DNA from: Pseudodesulfovibrio profundus
Lineage (GTDB): Bacteria > Desulfobacterota > Desulfovibrionia > Desulfovibrionales > Desulfovibrionaceae
Direction: 5' to 3'
Assembly: GCF_900217235.1 (NCBI RefSeq)
Contig: NZ_LT907975.1
Coordinates: 496,001 to 560,000, forward strand
DNA length: 64,000 nucleotides
Below are positions 44,612 to 53,916 of this stretch, piece by piece. The notes under the pieces are model-generated. The model saw nothing but the letters and a program-made list of their open reading frames with translations, did no database searches and was not told the DNA's origin. The position numbers and the translations under genes are program-made. Position 1 is the stretch's first letter. The number at the start of each line of letters is the position of its first letter.

Positions 44612-46677
44612 GTAGTTGGCGAGACGCCATCCTGAACGATTTTGTACCGAACGTCAGCAAGCTGACCCTGGTCGCAGACCCGGATTGCCTGCTGACCGAG
44701 GAAAAGCTGGCCTTGGAACTTCGCGGGCGCGGCTTCGACCTGATCGAGTTCAGTGACCCGGTCGAATTCAGATACGCCTATGAGTCCAAGTACCGTTCGA
44801 TCTGGGACCGGGGTGAGCACACCGATCTGGTGGTGGTCCTTCGCTTGCAGAATGCGGAGCTGGAGTCCCTGCCATACGATCTGCTCCAGGCGGGCCGGAA
44901 GCTGTCGTTCAACCTGGGGGAGCTCTTTCCCAATCTGAGCTACCCGGTCATCGAGAAACTCGACCGGAGCCTGCTGGACGCGCTATTCGAGGCCCAGCGC
45001 AAGTCACCGCCGGATCGCATGGGCGACAACGCCACCAAGGATTTCATTCTCCGCCATGTGTTCGGCATTGCGGCGGAGCTGATCGCCAACGAGGTGGAGC
45101 TGCTTCGCGCCTTGCTGCGCCTGCACTACGGCAAGCTCCAAATTCCGCTGATGCTGGCCGAGCGGCTCATCCAGGTTCTGAAAGGCCATGATGGGTTCAA
45201 AGCCTGGCCGCTTTCCGAGATCGTTCCGGACGATGAGGCCTTCTTCGCCTTTTTACAGGAACGCTGGCCGCTCTTTCTTTCCCGGCTGGGTAGCGCCAAT
45301 CAGGTGCGAGAGGATTCTCCGGACCAATGGGCAGGACAGCCTATTGGGACATCGCGAAGCGATGCCCTTGTGGTGCGAACCAGGGATGGTGAGCATCAAT
45401 ACGGCCTCAAGTATCCCGGCCCTGACCGCTTGCCGTTCGACCATCAGGACATCAAGGTCTACATCGACAACCTGTTCCTGGAGGGGAAACTCACCCCGGT
45501 CGAAGCCACAGATATTGAAGTGGATGCCGGGTCCTGGGTCCGTAGCGGTATCGCCACCTCCGGCACGGACAATGACGCGCTTCGGATTTCCCGCCTGTTT
45601 GACCTGGTCGAAAAGGAGCTGCCCTCTGCGGAAGCGCGTTACTCGGACTGGACCGCCTTTGCATTGAAATGGGCCGAACTTTCTTCGCTGGTTCACTGCG
45701 GCAACAGCACCGAGTATCAGACCCGGCTCAAGGAAATCGGCGATGCACTGAACTCGACCTTCGCCGGTTGGCTGGCGGACCACTACTCCAGTCTGATCAA
45801 CCTGCCGCCGACCAATCCAGCCATGCTGCACCATGTGCCGCGCCGCCTGGCAAGGGACATCGAGGACTCCGGTAGCAGCCGTGCCGCGCTAATCGTAGTT
45901 GATGGCCTGGCCTTGGACCAGTGGGTGACCATTCGCCAGCTTCTGCAAAAGCAAGATGCCAATCTTGTCATGCGGGAATCCGCGACCTTCGCCTGGATTC
46001 CGACGCTGACCTCGGTATCGCGGCAGTCGATCTTCTCGGGCAAACCGCCGCTCTATTTCCCGTCATCCATTAACTCGACCAACAGCGAAGAGAAGCTCTG
46101 GAAGCAGTTCTGGGAAGGCCATGGTCTGTCTCGGCTTGATGTCGCCTACCAACGCGGCCTTGGCGACGGTGATGCTGCGGGCGTCCTCGACTCCGCAATC
46201 CACCCCGGGAAGACCAAGGTGGTGGGGCTGGTCGTGGATAAAGTGGACAAAATCATGCACGGCATGCAACTCGGTTCGGCCGGGATGCACAACCAGATCA
46301 AGCAATGGTGCCATGCAGGATTTCTTTCCGCGATGGTCTGCCAACTGCTGGATTACGGCTATGAGGTCTGGCTGACGGCCGATCACGGCAATATCCAATG
46401 CGACGGTAAAGGCCGTCCATCTGAAGGTGTGATTGCCGAAACTCGCGGCGAGCGGGTTCGTGTCTATCCCACGCCGGAACTTCGCGCTCAGGTTGCTGGG
46501 GCCTTCCCGTTTGCCCACGAGTGGCAGCCGGTCGGGTTGCCCGCAGATTATTTCCCCCTGGTGGCCGGTGGCCGCGACGCATTCGTGAACCCGGGAGATG
46601 CCATCGTAGGTCACGGCGGTGTAGCCATCGAAGAAGTCATCGTGCCCCTTGTGAAGTTTGAAAGGAGAACACGGTGA
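44608..46677 (+). CDS. pglZ: PglZ-type alkaline phosphatase-like protein
   Basis: A 689-residue protein with a PglZ domain in its second half. Metal-site marks are VVDGLALDQW (D432), 'IPTLTSVSRQSIFSG' (nucleophile region, about 465-480) and TADHGN (D592-H593-G594). PglZ is the marker protein of BREX. ATGA overlap with brxHII. Full length, no frame break seen. Confidence 0.9.
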   Translation: MSSWRDAILNDFVPNVSKLTLVADPDCLLTEEKLALELRGRGFDLIEFSDPVEFRYAYESKYRSIWDRGEHTDLVVVLRLQNAELESLPYDLLQAGRKLSFNLGELFPNLSYPVIEKLDRSLLDALFEAQRKSPPDRMGDNATKDFILRHVFGIAAELIANEVELLRALLRLHYGKLQIPLMLAERLIQVLKGHDGFKAWPLSEIVPDDEAFFAFLQERWPLFLSRLGSANQVREDSPDQWAGQPIGTSRSDALVVRTRDGEHQYGLKYPGPDRLPFDHQDIKVYIDNLFLEGKLTPVEATDIEVDAGSWVRSGIATSGTDNDALRISRLFDLVEKELPSAEARYSDWTAFALKWAELSSLVHCGNSTEYQTRLKEIGDALNSTFAGWLADHYSSLINLPPTNPAMLHHVPRRLARDIEDSGSSRAALIVVDGLALDQWVTIRQLLQKQDANLVMRESATFAWIPTLTSVSRQSIFSGKPPLYFPSSINSTNSEEKLWKQFWEGHGLSRLDVAYQRGLGDGDAAGVLDSAIHPGKTKVVGLVVDKVDKIMHGMQLGSAGMHNQIKQWCHAGFLSAMVCQLLDYGYEVWLTADHGNIQCDGKGRPSEGVIAETRGERVRVYPTPELRAQVAGAFPFAHEWQPVGLPADYFPLVAGGRDAFVNPGDAIVGHGGVAIEEVIVPLVKFERRTR

Positions 46678-47432
46678 TGGGAAAAAGACACGAAGCCATC
46701 GGCATCAAGCAGGCGATTCGTTTCGAGTGGATGCAGAAAGCAGCCAATCTGCTGCTGGCAGGACTCGACGCCAAAACCATCCGCCAGGAGCTGCACGAGT
46801 TCCTCGCGGACAGAAAAGGCAACGGCTCAGAGGGCGAGCGAAGCGATCAGACCCGGACCTTCGTGGTCAACAACCTGATGAAGATCTGGGTCTCTCCTGA
46901 CCCCGAGCTGATTCCATTCCGGGATGCCTCGCTGGCGTTTCTGCGGGAAAACCCGTCCATGGCCCTAGCGGTCCACTGGGGGATGATCTCGGCGGTCTAT
47001 CCGTTCTGGTTCAACGTGGCACGCCAGACCGGCCGTTTGCTGGCCTTGCAGGATCAGGTGACCCAGACCCAGATCATCAACCGCCTCAAGGAACAGTACG
47101 GCGACCGGCAAACCGTGAGCCGCTATGCGAGATTTGTCATCCGTTCCTTTGTCGCCTGGGGAGCCCTGAAGGATTCCGAGGCCAAAGGCTGCTATGAGAA
47201 AGCCGCCCCCGTGAGCATTGCCGAGCCAAACCTGGCCATCTTGATGTTCGAATCCGCACTCCTGGCCACCCCGGAGGCCAAGGGCGCATTGGGGCTGCTC
47301 CTGAACAACCCGGCATTCTTCCCATTTCAGCTCCCCGTGATGACCGGTGATTTTGTATCCCAACGCAGCGACCGGATCGACGTGGTTCGCTATGGACTGG
47401 ACGATGAGCTGTTGAAATTGAAGGGCAACTAA
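46677..47432 (+). CDS. brxA: BrxA (DUF1819)
   Basis: A 251-residue helical protein matching BrxA/DUF1819: 'MKIWVSPDPELIPFRDASLAFLRENPSMALAVHWGMISAVYPFWFNVARQTGRLLALQDQVTQTQI' and 'QTVSRYARFVIRSFVAWGALKDS'. BrxA is a small DNA-binding BREX subunit. ATG 46677 overlaps the pglZ stop (TGATG); a GTG at 46674 is also possible with the AAAGGAG site. It completes the type III order F-C-X-(mcrBC)-HII-Z-A. Confidence 0.88.
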   Translation: MGKRHEAIGIKQAIRFEWMQKAANLLLAGLDAKTIRQELHEFLADRKGNGSEGERSDQTRTFVVNNLMKIWVSPDPELIPFRDASLAFLRENPSMALAVHWGMISAVYPFWFNVARQTGRLLALQDQVTQTQIINRLKEQYGDRQTVSRYARFVIRSFVAWGALKDSEAKGCYEKAAPVSIAEPNLAILMFESALLATPEAKGALGLLLNNPAFFPFQLPVMTGDFVSQRSDRIDVVRYGLDDELLKLKGN

Positions 47433-47450
47433 ATCAGGGATGGGACGTGA

Positions 47451-48269
47451 ATGCCTTGGACTTCGGAACACACTAAATGGCTGGTCGACACCGGCGAACG
47501 ACTGAAGACCGCCGACGGCAAGGAGGTCGAGGTCTGGGAGTTCCGTCATGAGAACGACGAGGCAGTGCTCTCGGCCTGGGCGAAACACTTCCGGAATCAT
47601 TACTGCTTTGACAGCGAGATTGATTATTGGCGCAGAGGGTACAAGTGCTCTCGTGGAGAGTATCTCAACACCATAAAGTTCCCGGACCCAAAAGATGCGC
47701 CAGGACCCAGTATCCGCGCTGGCGATTTTGGAGAAGTGCTGGTTGCCGATTTTCTTGAATACCTGCTTGGCTACTGGGTTCCACGCACTCGCTATGGTGA
47801 CAAAACCATCCGGAACGAGTCGACAAAAGGCAGTGACATCATCGGCTTCCATATCGTCAAGGATGGCAAAGCCTCTTCGAAGGATAGACTGGCGATCTTT
47901 GAAGCGAAGGCGCAATTCTCAGGGAAAAAGGCGAAGGCGAGACTTCAAGATGCTGTGGATGGCTCAGCAAAAGACATCGCACGGAAGGCGGAGTCTTTGA
48001 ATGCGATCAAGCAAAGGCTGCACGGTCGGAATGAGCTCGATGATGCCGAAAAAATTGAGCGCTTCCAGAACGAAGTGGATCACCCATACAAGGAGGTTTA
48101 TGGAGCTGTCGCGCTCTTTGAGAATCCGCTTTTTGACGGCCACCTGACATCCTCGACCGATGCCTCCTCTCATCCGCATTCAGGTGACCTTGCGTTAGTG
48201 GTCATCAAAGGGGATCAGATGATGGCACTCGTCCACGAGCTCTACAGGAGGGCTGCGGATGAGGCCTGA
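47451..48269 (+). CDS. hamA: HamA, Hachiman effector nuclease
   Basis: This 272-residue protein matches HamA (DUF1837). E95 in 'GDFGEVLVADF', D129 in 'KGSD' and E151-x-K153 in 'IFEAKA' form a PD-(D/E)XK-type nuclease core. In Hachiman, HamA is held by the helicase HamB and released to cut DNA when HamB is activated. It lies 18 bases after brxA and overlaps hamB by 11 bases. Confidence 0.88.
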   Translation: MPWTSEHTKWLVDTGERLKTADGKEVEVWEFRHENDEAVLSAWAKHFRNHYCFDSEIDYWRRGYKCSRGEYLNTIKFPDPKDAPGPSIRAGDFGEVLVADFLEYLLGYWVPRTRYGDKTIRNESTKGSDIIGFHIVKDGKASSKDRLAIFEAKAQFSGKKAKARLQDAVDGSAKDIARKAESLNAIKQRLHGRNELDDAEKIERFQNEVDHPYKEVYGAVALFENPLFDGHLTSSTDASSHPHSGDLALVVIKGDQMMALVHELYRRAADEA

Positions 48270-51200
48270 ACAGAAATCCCAACTTCTGCTGGGCGTCACA
48301 CGGTCAAAGGCCAAGATGCTCGAGTACAGTGTTCCTGAAGAGCATCACATCAAGATCACTCAAGATCCGGCCAAGCTCTTCACTATCTCGATTGGTTTGC
48401 TGGGCGATCTTGCCGCCGCTATCAACCGGGACGAGCCAGATCCCGATTCCCTCTCGGAGCTGAGAACCAATCTGCTGTTTTCCGCCCGCTTTTTCGACTC
48501 CTACCTCCAATCAAAGCTGAACGAGACACTTGATCCATACCTCGTGCTTCTGGGCTCTGCCTCCTATTACCTATGCGATCTTCCCGGAAGCGCGTCGGTA
48601 TTGGCGAAGCGTATCGATGGCGACTGCCCGGACCTGGATGGCGATGGTTTGGAGGACCTGTTGCTCTGGTTGCTGCAGGCCGATTTGGAAACCTATTTTG
48701 ATGGAGCTGAGGGGCCGTTCGGCGGATTAATCGACGGGATTTCAAAGTGGATTCTCCAGTTTTTTGAGGATGGGAACGGCGAAGAAAATCTCCTCGATTT
48801 GGCAACGAAGCTGCGGGACGCCGTCTATGAATTCGGCACGCCCAGGCAGCTTCTGTTTGGTGATGTGATCGCGGCCGTTCTGAGGAAAAAGTTGGAGAAT
48901 TCCGCCTGGAAGGCGTTACCGTCATATTCCGGGCTGCCCCGCCACAAATGGCTCCATGCGCTGCAAAAGGATTCGTTCATCAAGGAACTTTGGCCTGCAC
49001 AACACCTTTTGGGCCAGGCGGATGTTCTCAAAGGCGAGTCTGCCATCGTTCAGATGCCCACCAGCGCTGGCAAAACGAAGGCAACGGAGCTGATCCTTCG
49101 AAGTGCGTTCCTGGCTGAGCGCGTATCACTGGCCATCATCATCGCCCCGTTCCGGGCGCTGTGCCATGAGATAAAGAACAGCCTCGTCGAGGCGTTCCAC
49201 AACGAAACCACCAAGGTGGATGAATTATCCGATGCCCTACAGACCGACTTCGAGATTGCCGAACTTCTGGGGCACCAACAGATCCTGGTCGTAACCCCCG
49301 AGAAGCTGCTCTATGTCCTTCGGCATGCTCCGGAGCTGGCTGCCCATGTTGGCCTGCTGGTTTTTGATGAAGGCCACCAGTTCGACAGCGGCACCCGAGG
49401 CATCACATACGAGCTGCTCCTGACGTCACTACGCTCCATGATTCCCAAAGGAACCCAGAAGGTGCTGATTTCAGCGGTCATCAGCAACGCCGAGGCTGTT
49501 GGAGAATGGCTGAACGGGGAACCCAAAACTGTTGATGGACAAAATTTACTGCCAACACATCGCAGCGTTGCATTTGCCAGCTTCATTGACCTGAAGGGGG
49601 CCGCAATTAGAACCGGATGGATGAAATATGTAAATCCTGAAAGTCCTGAAGATCTTGAATATTTTGTGCCACAAGTCATTGATAAGATTAAGCTCGAAAG
49701 GAAAAAAGGCGAGTCGCTAACCAAACCAAAATACTTCCCTAATCCCACGGAGGGGAGAGAAATAGCAATATTTCTTGGGCTGAAACTTGTTTCAAAAGGG
49801 GCAGTAGCGATCTTTTGTGGAAGAAAGGACACTGCATCTGGTCTTTGTGAGCTGGCTGCAGAACGCTTCTCGCGAAAGCTGCCTCTGGCTGCTCCTTCGG
49901 ACTTTTCTGACCAGGACGAAATTTCAAGACTGATTTACCTTATCAACACGAATCTTGGATCAGAAAGTCCATCTGCAATTAGTGCTCGGATAGGCATTTT
50001 CTCCCATCATGGGAATACGCCTCATGGAATACGATTGGCAGTTGAACACGCGATGCGGCTTGAGAGCATTCGATTTGTCATATGCACGTCAACCCTGGCA
50101 CAAGGGGTTAATCTTCCGATTAGGTATCTTATAGTAACCAGCGTTTACCAAGGACTAGAACGAATTAAAGTTCGTGACTTCCACAACCTTATAGGACGCG
50201 CTGGTCGTGCGGGGATGCATACCGAAGGCAGTGTATTATTTGCAGATCCTGTGGTATTCGACAAAAGGAAATCCCACGATGATAAGTGGCGATGGAATCA
50301 AGTTAAAGAACTATTAGAACCTCGCAATTCCGAGCCCTGCGTAAGCAATCTCCTATCCATCTTCGAACCAATCAAGAGTGATGACGAGAAGTACACCATC
50401 ACAATGGAGGCCCTGGATTTTGCCAAGGCCTATATCAGTGACCCTGATGAAGTTGGCAAACTGGCAGCCGACATAGCTGCTCGACACAGGAGCAAAAAAT
50501 TCTCAAAGGATGGTGTCGAGCGACAAATCGCCTGGAGAATCAATCTTATCTGCGCAGTTGAGAGTTACCTATTATCTCATTGGGATGAGGTAGAAAATGG
50601 TCTTTCGGAAGAAGATGTGATTCGACTGGCTGAAGAAACGCTTGCTTTTTTCCTGGCTGATGATCAGAAAAAGGAGCATATCCGCGAGTTGTTTCAGCTT
50701 CTCGCAGGGAACATCTCTGCAAACATCACTGATCCGGCTCGCCGTAAAATCTATGGCCGGACGCTTTACGGCATTCAAGATGCCCAAGTCATCGAGGGGT
50801 GGGTCCATACCAACGCCGACAGTCTGCTTTCGATTGTTGATGAAACGGACGCGCTCGATCTTGCCTGGCCATTGCTTACCCGGAATATCAACAGTGGCGT
50901 ATTCACCAAGTTCGATAAGCCGGAGGTGCTAAAAGAAATCGCGCATGGGTGGATCAGTGGAAAACCCTTCAGCGATCTCCTGAAAATCATCCGTAAGCGA
51001 AAAGCCAAGATGATATGGGGCACCCGCCGGAGGGAGTTCAAAATCGATCATGTCGTCGATGTCTGCGAAGGGACGCTCGCTTATGACGGAGCGCTCGTTG
51101 TAGGCGCTGTGTGTGAATTCATCGAAACCCTCGACCAAGATGGCACTGGAGACCTGATCAATCGTCTGCAGCTTTTTCAAAAGCGTCTGAAATATGGTCT

Positions 51201-51405
51201 TCCAACCGAAACCACCATTGCCATTTACGAGCTTGGCTTTTCGGACCGCGTCATCGCTCAGGACCTCGCCGCATCCTTGAACCTGACAGCGACCCAGAAG
51301 AAGGATCTCGTGAAGGCGCTGAAAAAAGATCGGGACGGAGCCAGGGAGGTAATGGAGAAATACCCAAACTATTTCCAGGAGAGGATGAATGAACTCCTGC
51401 AGTAG
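48259..51405 (+). CDS. hamB: HamB, Hachiman helicase
   Basis: This 1,048-residue superfamily 2 helicase has MPTSAGKT (residues 266-273), DEGH (370-373), and the motif VI region 'HNLIGRAGRAGMHTEG'. An N-terminal domain of about 230 residues and a long C-terminal helical region flank the motor, as in HamB. Together with hamA it is a complete Hachiman system. The part from about 49520 to 50390 is visibly AT-richer than both ends, so the helicase domain may be mosaic. Confidence 0.88.
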   Translation: MRPEQKSQLLLGVTRSKAKMLEYSVPEEHHIKITQDPAKLFTISIGLLGDLAAAINRDEPDPDSLSELRTNLLFSARFFDSYLQSKLNETLDPYLVLLGSASYYLCDLPGSASVLAKRIDGDCPDLDGDGLEDLLLWLLQADLETYFDGAEGPFGGLIDGISKWILQFFEDGNGEENLLDLATKLRDAVYEFGTPRQLLFGDVIAAVLRKKLENSAWKALPSYSGLPRHKWLHALQKDSFIKELWPAQHLLGQADVLKGESAIVQMPTSAGKTKATELILRSAFLAERVSLAIIIAPFRALCHEIKNSLVEAFHNETTKVDELSDALQTDFEIAELLGHQQILVVTPEKLLYVLRHAPELAAHVGLLVFDEGHQFDSGTRGITYELLLTSLRSMIPKGTQKVLISAVISNAEAVGEWLNGEPKTVDGQNLLPTHRSVAFASFIDLKGAAIRTGWMKYVNPESPEDLEYFVPQVIDKIKLERKKGESLTKPKYFPNPTEGREIAIFLGLKLVSKGAVAIFCGRKDTASGLCELAAERFSRKLPLAAPSDFSDQDEISRLIYLINTNLGSESPSAISARIGIFSHHGNTPHGIRLAVEHAMRLESIRFVICTSTLAQGVNLPIRYLIVTSVYQGLERIKVRDFHNLIGRAGRAGMHTEGSVLFADPVVFDKRKSHDDKWRWNQVKELLEPRNSEPCVSNLLSIFEPIKSDDEKYTITMEALDFAKAYISDPDEVGKLAADIAARHRSKKFSKDGVERQIAWRINLICAVESYLLSHWDEVENGLSEEDVIRLAEETLAFFLADDQKKEHIRELFQLLAGNISANITDPARRKIYGRTLYGIQDAQVIEGWVHTNADSLLSIVDETDALDLAWPLLTRNINSGVFTKFDKPEVLKEIAHGWISGKPFSDLLKIIRKRKAKMIWGTRRREFKIDHVVDVCEGTLAYDGALVVGAVCEFIETLDQDGTGDLINRLQLFQKRLKYGLPTETTIAIYELGFSDRVIAQDLAASLNLTATQKKDLVKALKKDRDGAREVMEKYPNYFQERMNELLQ

Positions 51406-52366
51406 AAATCCAGATCATCGACCCAGGCTATCTCGCGCCCAAGGCTGCCTACTTGGCCAGCTTGCCGGAGACGCCCTCGGCAGCCTGGTAGAGTTCCAGT
51501 CGCCGGAGGAGATCCTCCGCAACTACCCAGAAGGTGTGCGGGAACTGGCCGATGGCGGCACATGGAACACCATTGCCGGTCAGCCGACCGATGACTCGGA
51601 AATGGCGCTGCTGCTGGCCCGGATGCTGACAGAACGTGGTGCCTATGATCCCAATGCCGCGCTTCAGGCTTATCAATTCTGGCTCGACTCCGATCCCTTT
51701 GACTGCGGCATGACCATCGCCACTGGATTGCGGGGCCGTCCGAACCCCGACAGCCAGGCCAACGGAGCCATGATGCGAATCAGCCCCTTGGGCATTTTCG
51801 GGGCCAACCACCCATTGGAGACAGTGGGCGACTGGGCCAAGCAGGACGCGGCTCTGACGCATCCCAATCCGGCGTGCCTTCAGGCGAACTCGCTTTTTAC
51901 CATGGCGATTGCCCACGCCATTGCCTCGGGCTGCGAGGCCGAGAAGCTTTACCAGAATATCAAACAGTGGGCTGCCGACCTGGCAGTCGAACCGGCTCTC
52001 ATGGACGCTATCCAAGGAGTCGCCGAAGCTCCACCTGCTGACTACGTCCAGCAACAGGGCTGGGTGTTGATCGCGTTCAGAAATGCCCTGTGGCAACTGC
52101 TCAATGCCCCGAGCTTTGAAGCGGGCGTCGTCGATACGGTCATGCGGGGTGGCGACACCGATACCAACGCAGCCATTTGTGGGGCGCTACTTGGCGCGGT
52201 GTACGGCCTGGACGCCATACCCGCCCAGTGGGTCGCCCAGGTCCTGAACTGCCGCCCCAAGGCCGGACATCCCGGCGTCAACCGCCCGCGACCAGAGTGC
52301 TTCTGGCCGGTGGATGCTTTGGAACTGACTGAAAGGCTGATTGGCAAGCAAGGACCGCTTTCATGA
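51389..52366 (+). CDS. ADP-ribosylglycohydrolase (DraG-like)
   Basis: A 325-residue DraG-type enzyme that removes ADP-ribose from protein or nucleic acid. Marks: GQLAGDALGSLVEF near residues 23-36, TDDSEMALLLARML with metal ligands D68, D69 and E71, and GGDTDTNAAICGALLGA near 254-270. It overlaps hamB by 17 bases and the next gene by 4, so it is expressed with Hachiman. It might counter ADP-ribosylating phage or host toxins. That role is inference. Confidence 0.87.
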   Translation: MNSCSRNPDHRPRLSRAQGCLLGQLAGDALGSLVEFQSPEEILRNYPEGVRELADGGTWNTIAGQPTDDSEMALLLARMLTERGAYDPNAALQAYQFWLDSDPFDCGMTIATGLRGRPNPDSQANGAMMRISPLGIFGANHPLETVGDWAKQDAALTHPNPACLQANSLFTMAIAHAIASGCEAEKLYQNIKQWAADLAVEPALMDAIQGVAEAPPADYVQQQGWVLIAFRNALWQLLNAPSFEAGVVDTVMRGGDTDTNAAICGALLGAVYGLDAIPAQWVAQVLNCRPKAGHPGVNRPRPECFWPVDALELTERLIGKQGPLS

Positions 52367-53322
52367 AAAACACCAATAGTCGGCAATTGGCCAGAACTTG
52401 GCCTTACACACGATACAAGAGTTTCGAGGCATCTCTGCGTAAGGCTGCGGAACAATGGTTCAGCGAGCGAGGATGCGAACCCCATCCCAGGATGGGGTAC
52501 TGTCTCGCACGTCATGATCTTTGGCCCATGAACCTCATTTGTGAAGATGTCGCGGATTACATCCGCCAAGAACAGGAGAGACATCTCGGCGAGGATTCGT
52601 TCCCTCTGCACAAATACCTGCATCACGGACTAAGCAGTCAGGCGATGGCCTTCAATCTGATTGGCCCTCTGATTGTGCGCAACGATCTCGAACCTTTGAA
52701 GATTGCGATTGAAAGGCTCGGTGTCGAATGGCCAGGAGGGGACGTCGAGGCGGTTTTTGAGCACGACGACCGATCAGTCTTTAACGAAGACAATGGCCAG
52801 CCCACGTCAATCGACATCATTCTGTCAGGCTCATGCAACAGCCTCTTTATTGAAGCAAAGCTGGTGGAACGAGAGTTTGGAGGATGCTCCGTTTTTGCTG
52901 GCGGTGATTGCGAGGGTCGAAATCCATATCCAGACCGGCTTGGCGAATGTTACTTGCACCATATCGGCAGGAAATATTGGCAGCGCTTGGAGGAACTTGG
53001 CTTTTCGGAAGCGGCTCTTGCTAACGGGGCCATATGTCCGTTTGCGAACTACTACCAGTTTTTTCGTGAGGCGATGTTTGCCTTTGCCAAGCAAGGGACC
53101 TTCATATTGCTGCACGATGCAAGGAACCCGGCTTTTTTGAGGTCAACGGATGATGGGATGGCGCACGGCGGGTTGTGGCCATTTCTATATGAGGCGATCC
53201 CGCAGAACCTACGTCATCGAGTTGGCAGATTGACCATTCAAATGGTTGTTGAGGCCATACAAGAATCGGGCGGACACGAAGATTGGATTGGGGATTTCAA
53301 GAAAAAGTATGGGCTGCAGTAA
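52363..53322 (+). CDS. PD-(D/E)XK-like protein (PGN_0703-type putative endonuclease)
   Basis: A 319-residue protein. 'SFEASLRKAAEQWFSERG' at the start, 'LSSQAMAFNLIGPLI' in the middle, and D151 ('SIDIILSG') with E164-x-K166 ('FIEAKL') resemble the PGN_0703 group of putative restriction endonucleases. The Cys-containing segment CSVFAGGDCEGRN follows. It overlaps the glycohydrolase gene (ATGA). It may be an added nuclease or an unrelated island gene; the family call is moderate. Confidence 0.65.
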   Translation: MKNTNSRQLARTWPYTRYKSFEASLRKAAEQWFSERGCEPHPRMGYCLARHDLWPMNLICEDVADYIRQEQERHLGEDSFPLHKYLHHGLSSQAMAFNLIGPLIVRNDLEPLKIAIERLGVEWPGGDVEAVFEHDDRSVFNEDNGQPTSIDIILSGSCNSLFIEAKLVEREFGGCSVFAGGDCEGRNPYPDRLGECYLHHIGRKYWQRLEELGFSEAALANGAICPFANYYQFFREAMFAFAKQGTFILLHDARNPAFLRSTDDGMAHGGLWPFLYEAIPQNLRHRVGRLTIQMVVEAIQESGGHEDWIGDFKKKYGLQ

Positions 53323-53601
53323 GCCTATCCGGGCGGCTATTCGATTCCCATTTTGGGAACCGAACCGGCGTCCGAAAACCGGATTCGAAGTTGTTGCGGC
53401 TCAACGCCAGGTATCCGGTTTTACTGCAAACCCGTCACCATCGTCCGGTGCAGGGAAATCAGGGGAGAAAATCGTTTCTCTGGTCGGGTTGGTGGGAAAT
53501 GCTTGTGCAAGATGACTTCGGCGTTTATTATCAAGGAGTTGAGCTAAGTTGAAAATAACGGACACCAAAGTTTACAATCGTTCTCGAACGGAGGTGTCAC
53601 A

Positions 53602-53916
53602 ATGGTTAAAAGATCGAACGGTCGTTACTCGAAAGAGTTTCGTAACGAAGCCGTGAAACTGGTGATAGAAGGCGGCCTGACTGCATACGAAGCGTCACGG
53701 CAACTCTCCTTACCGAAATCGACCCTGGAGAACTGGGTCAGAGCTCACAAGGCCGGTAAGCTTAACGATATCGGCAGTGAGAGCCGTCCTTTGACCGAAG
53801 TTGAGCAAGAGCTCGCTCGCGTCAGACGAGAGCTGTCTCAGGTCAAACAGGAGCGCGATATCTTAAAAAAAGCCGCCGCGTACTTTGCCAAGGAGTCGCT
53901 GCCCGGTACGCGTTGA
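53602..53916 (+). CDS. IS3 transposase OrfA
   Basis: A 104-residue protein with the IS3 OrfA HTH (YSKEFRNEAVKLVIEGGLTAYEASRQLSLPKSTLENWVRAHK) and a leucine-zipper-like helix (EVEQELARVRRELSQVKQERDILKKA). Seven A bases before GCC (53865-53871) form a -1 slip site; slipping gives the OrfAB fusion that is the true transposase. ATG with GGAGGTGTCACA upstream. Confidence 0.9.
   Translation: MVKRSNGRYSKEFRNEAVKLVIEGGLTAYEASRQLSLPKSTLENWVRAHKAGKLNDIGSESRPLTEVEQELARVRRELSQVKQERDILKKAAAYFAKESLPGTR

Noticed and set aside
53335..53365. tRNA-like T-arm (TTCGATTCCCA) after the last defence gene, as an integration site
   Set aside because: No acceptor stem, anticodon arm or CCA-type end can be folded around it; it is part of a short inverted repeat.
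53323..53549. Extra small genes between the last defence gene and the IS element
   Set aside because: The short frames here have no ribosome site, low-complexity products and no conserved pattern.
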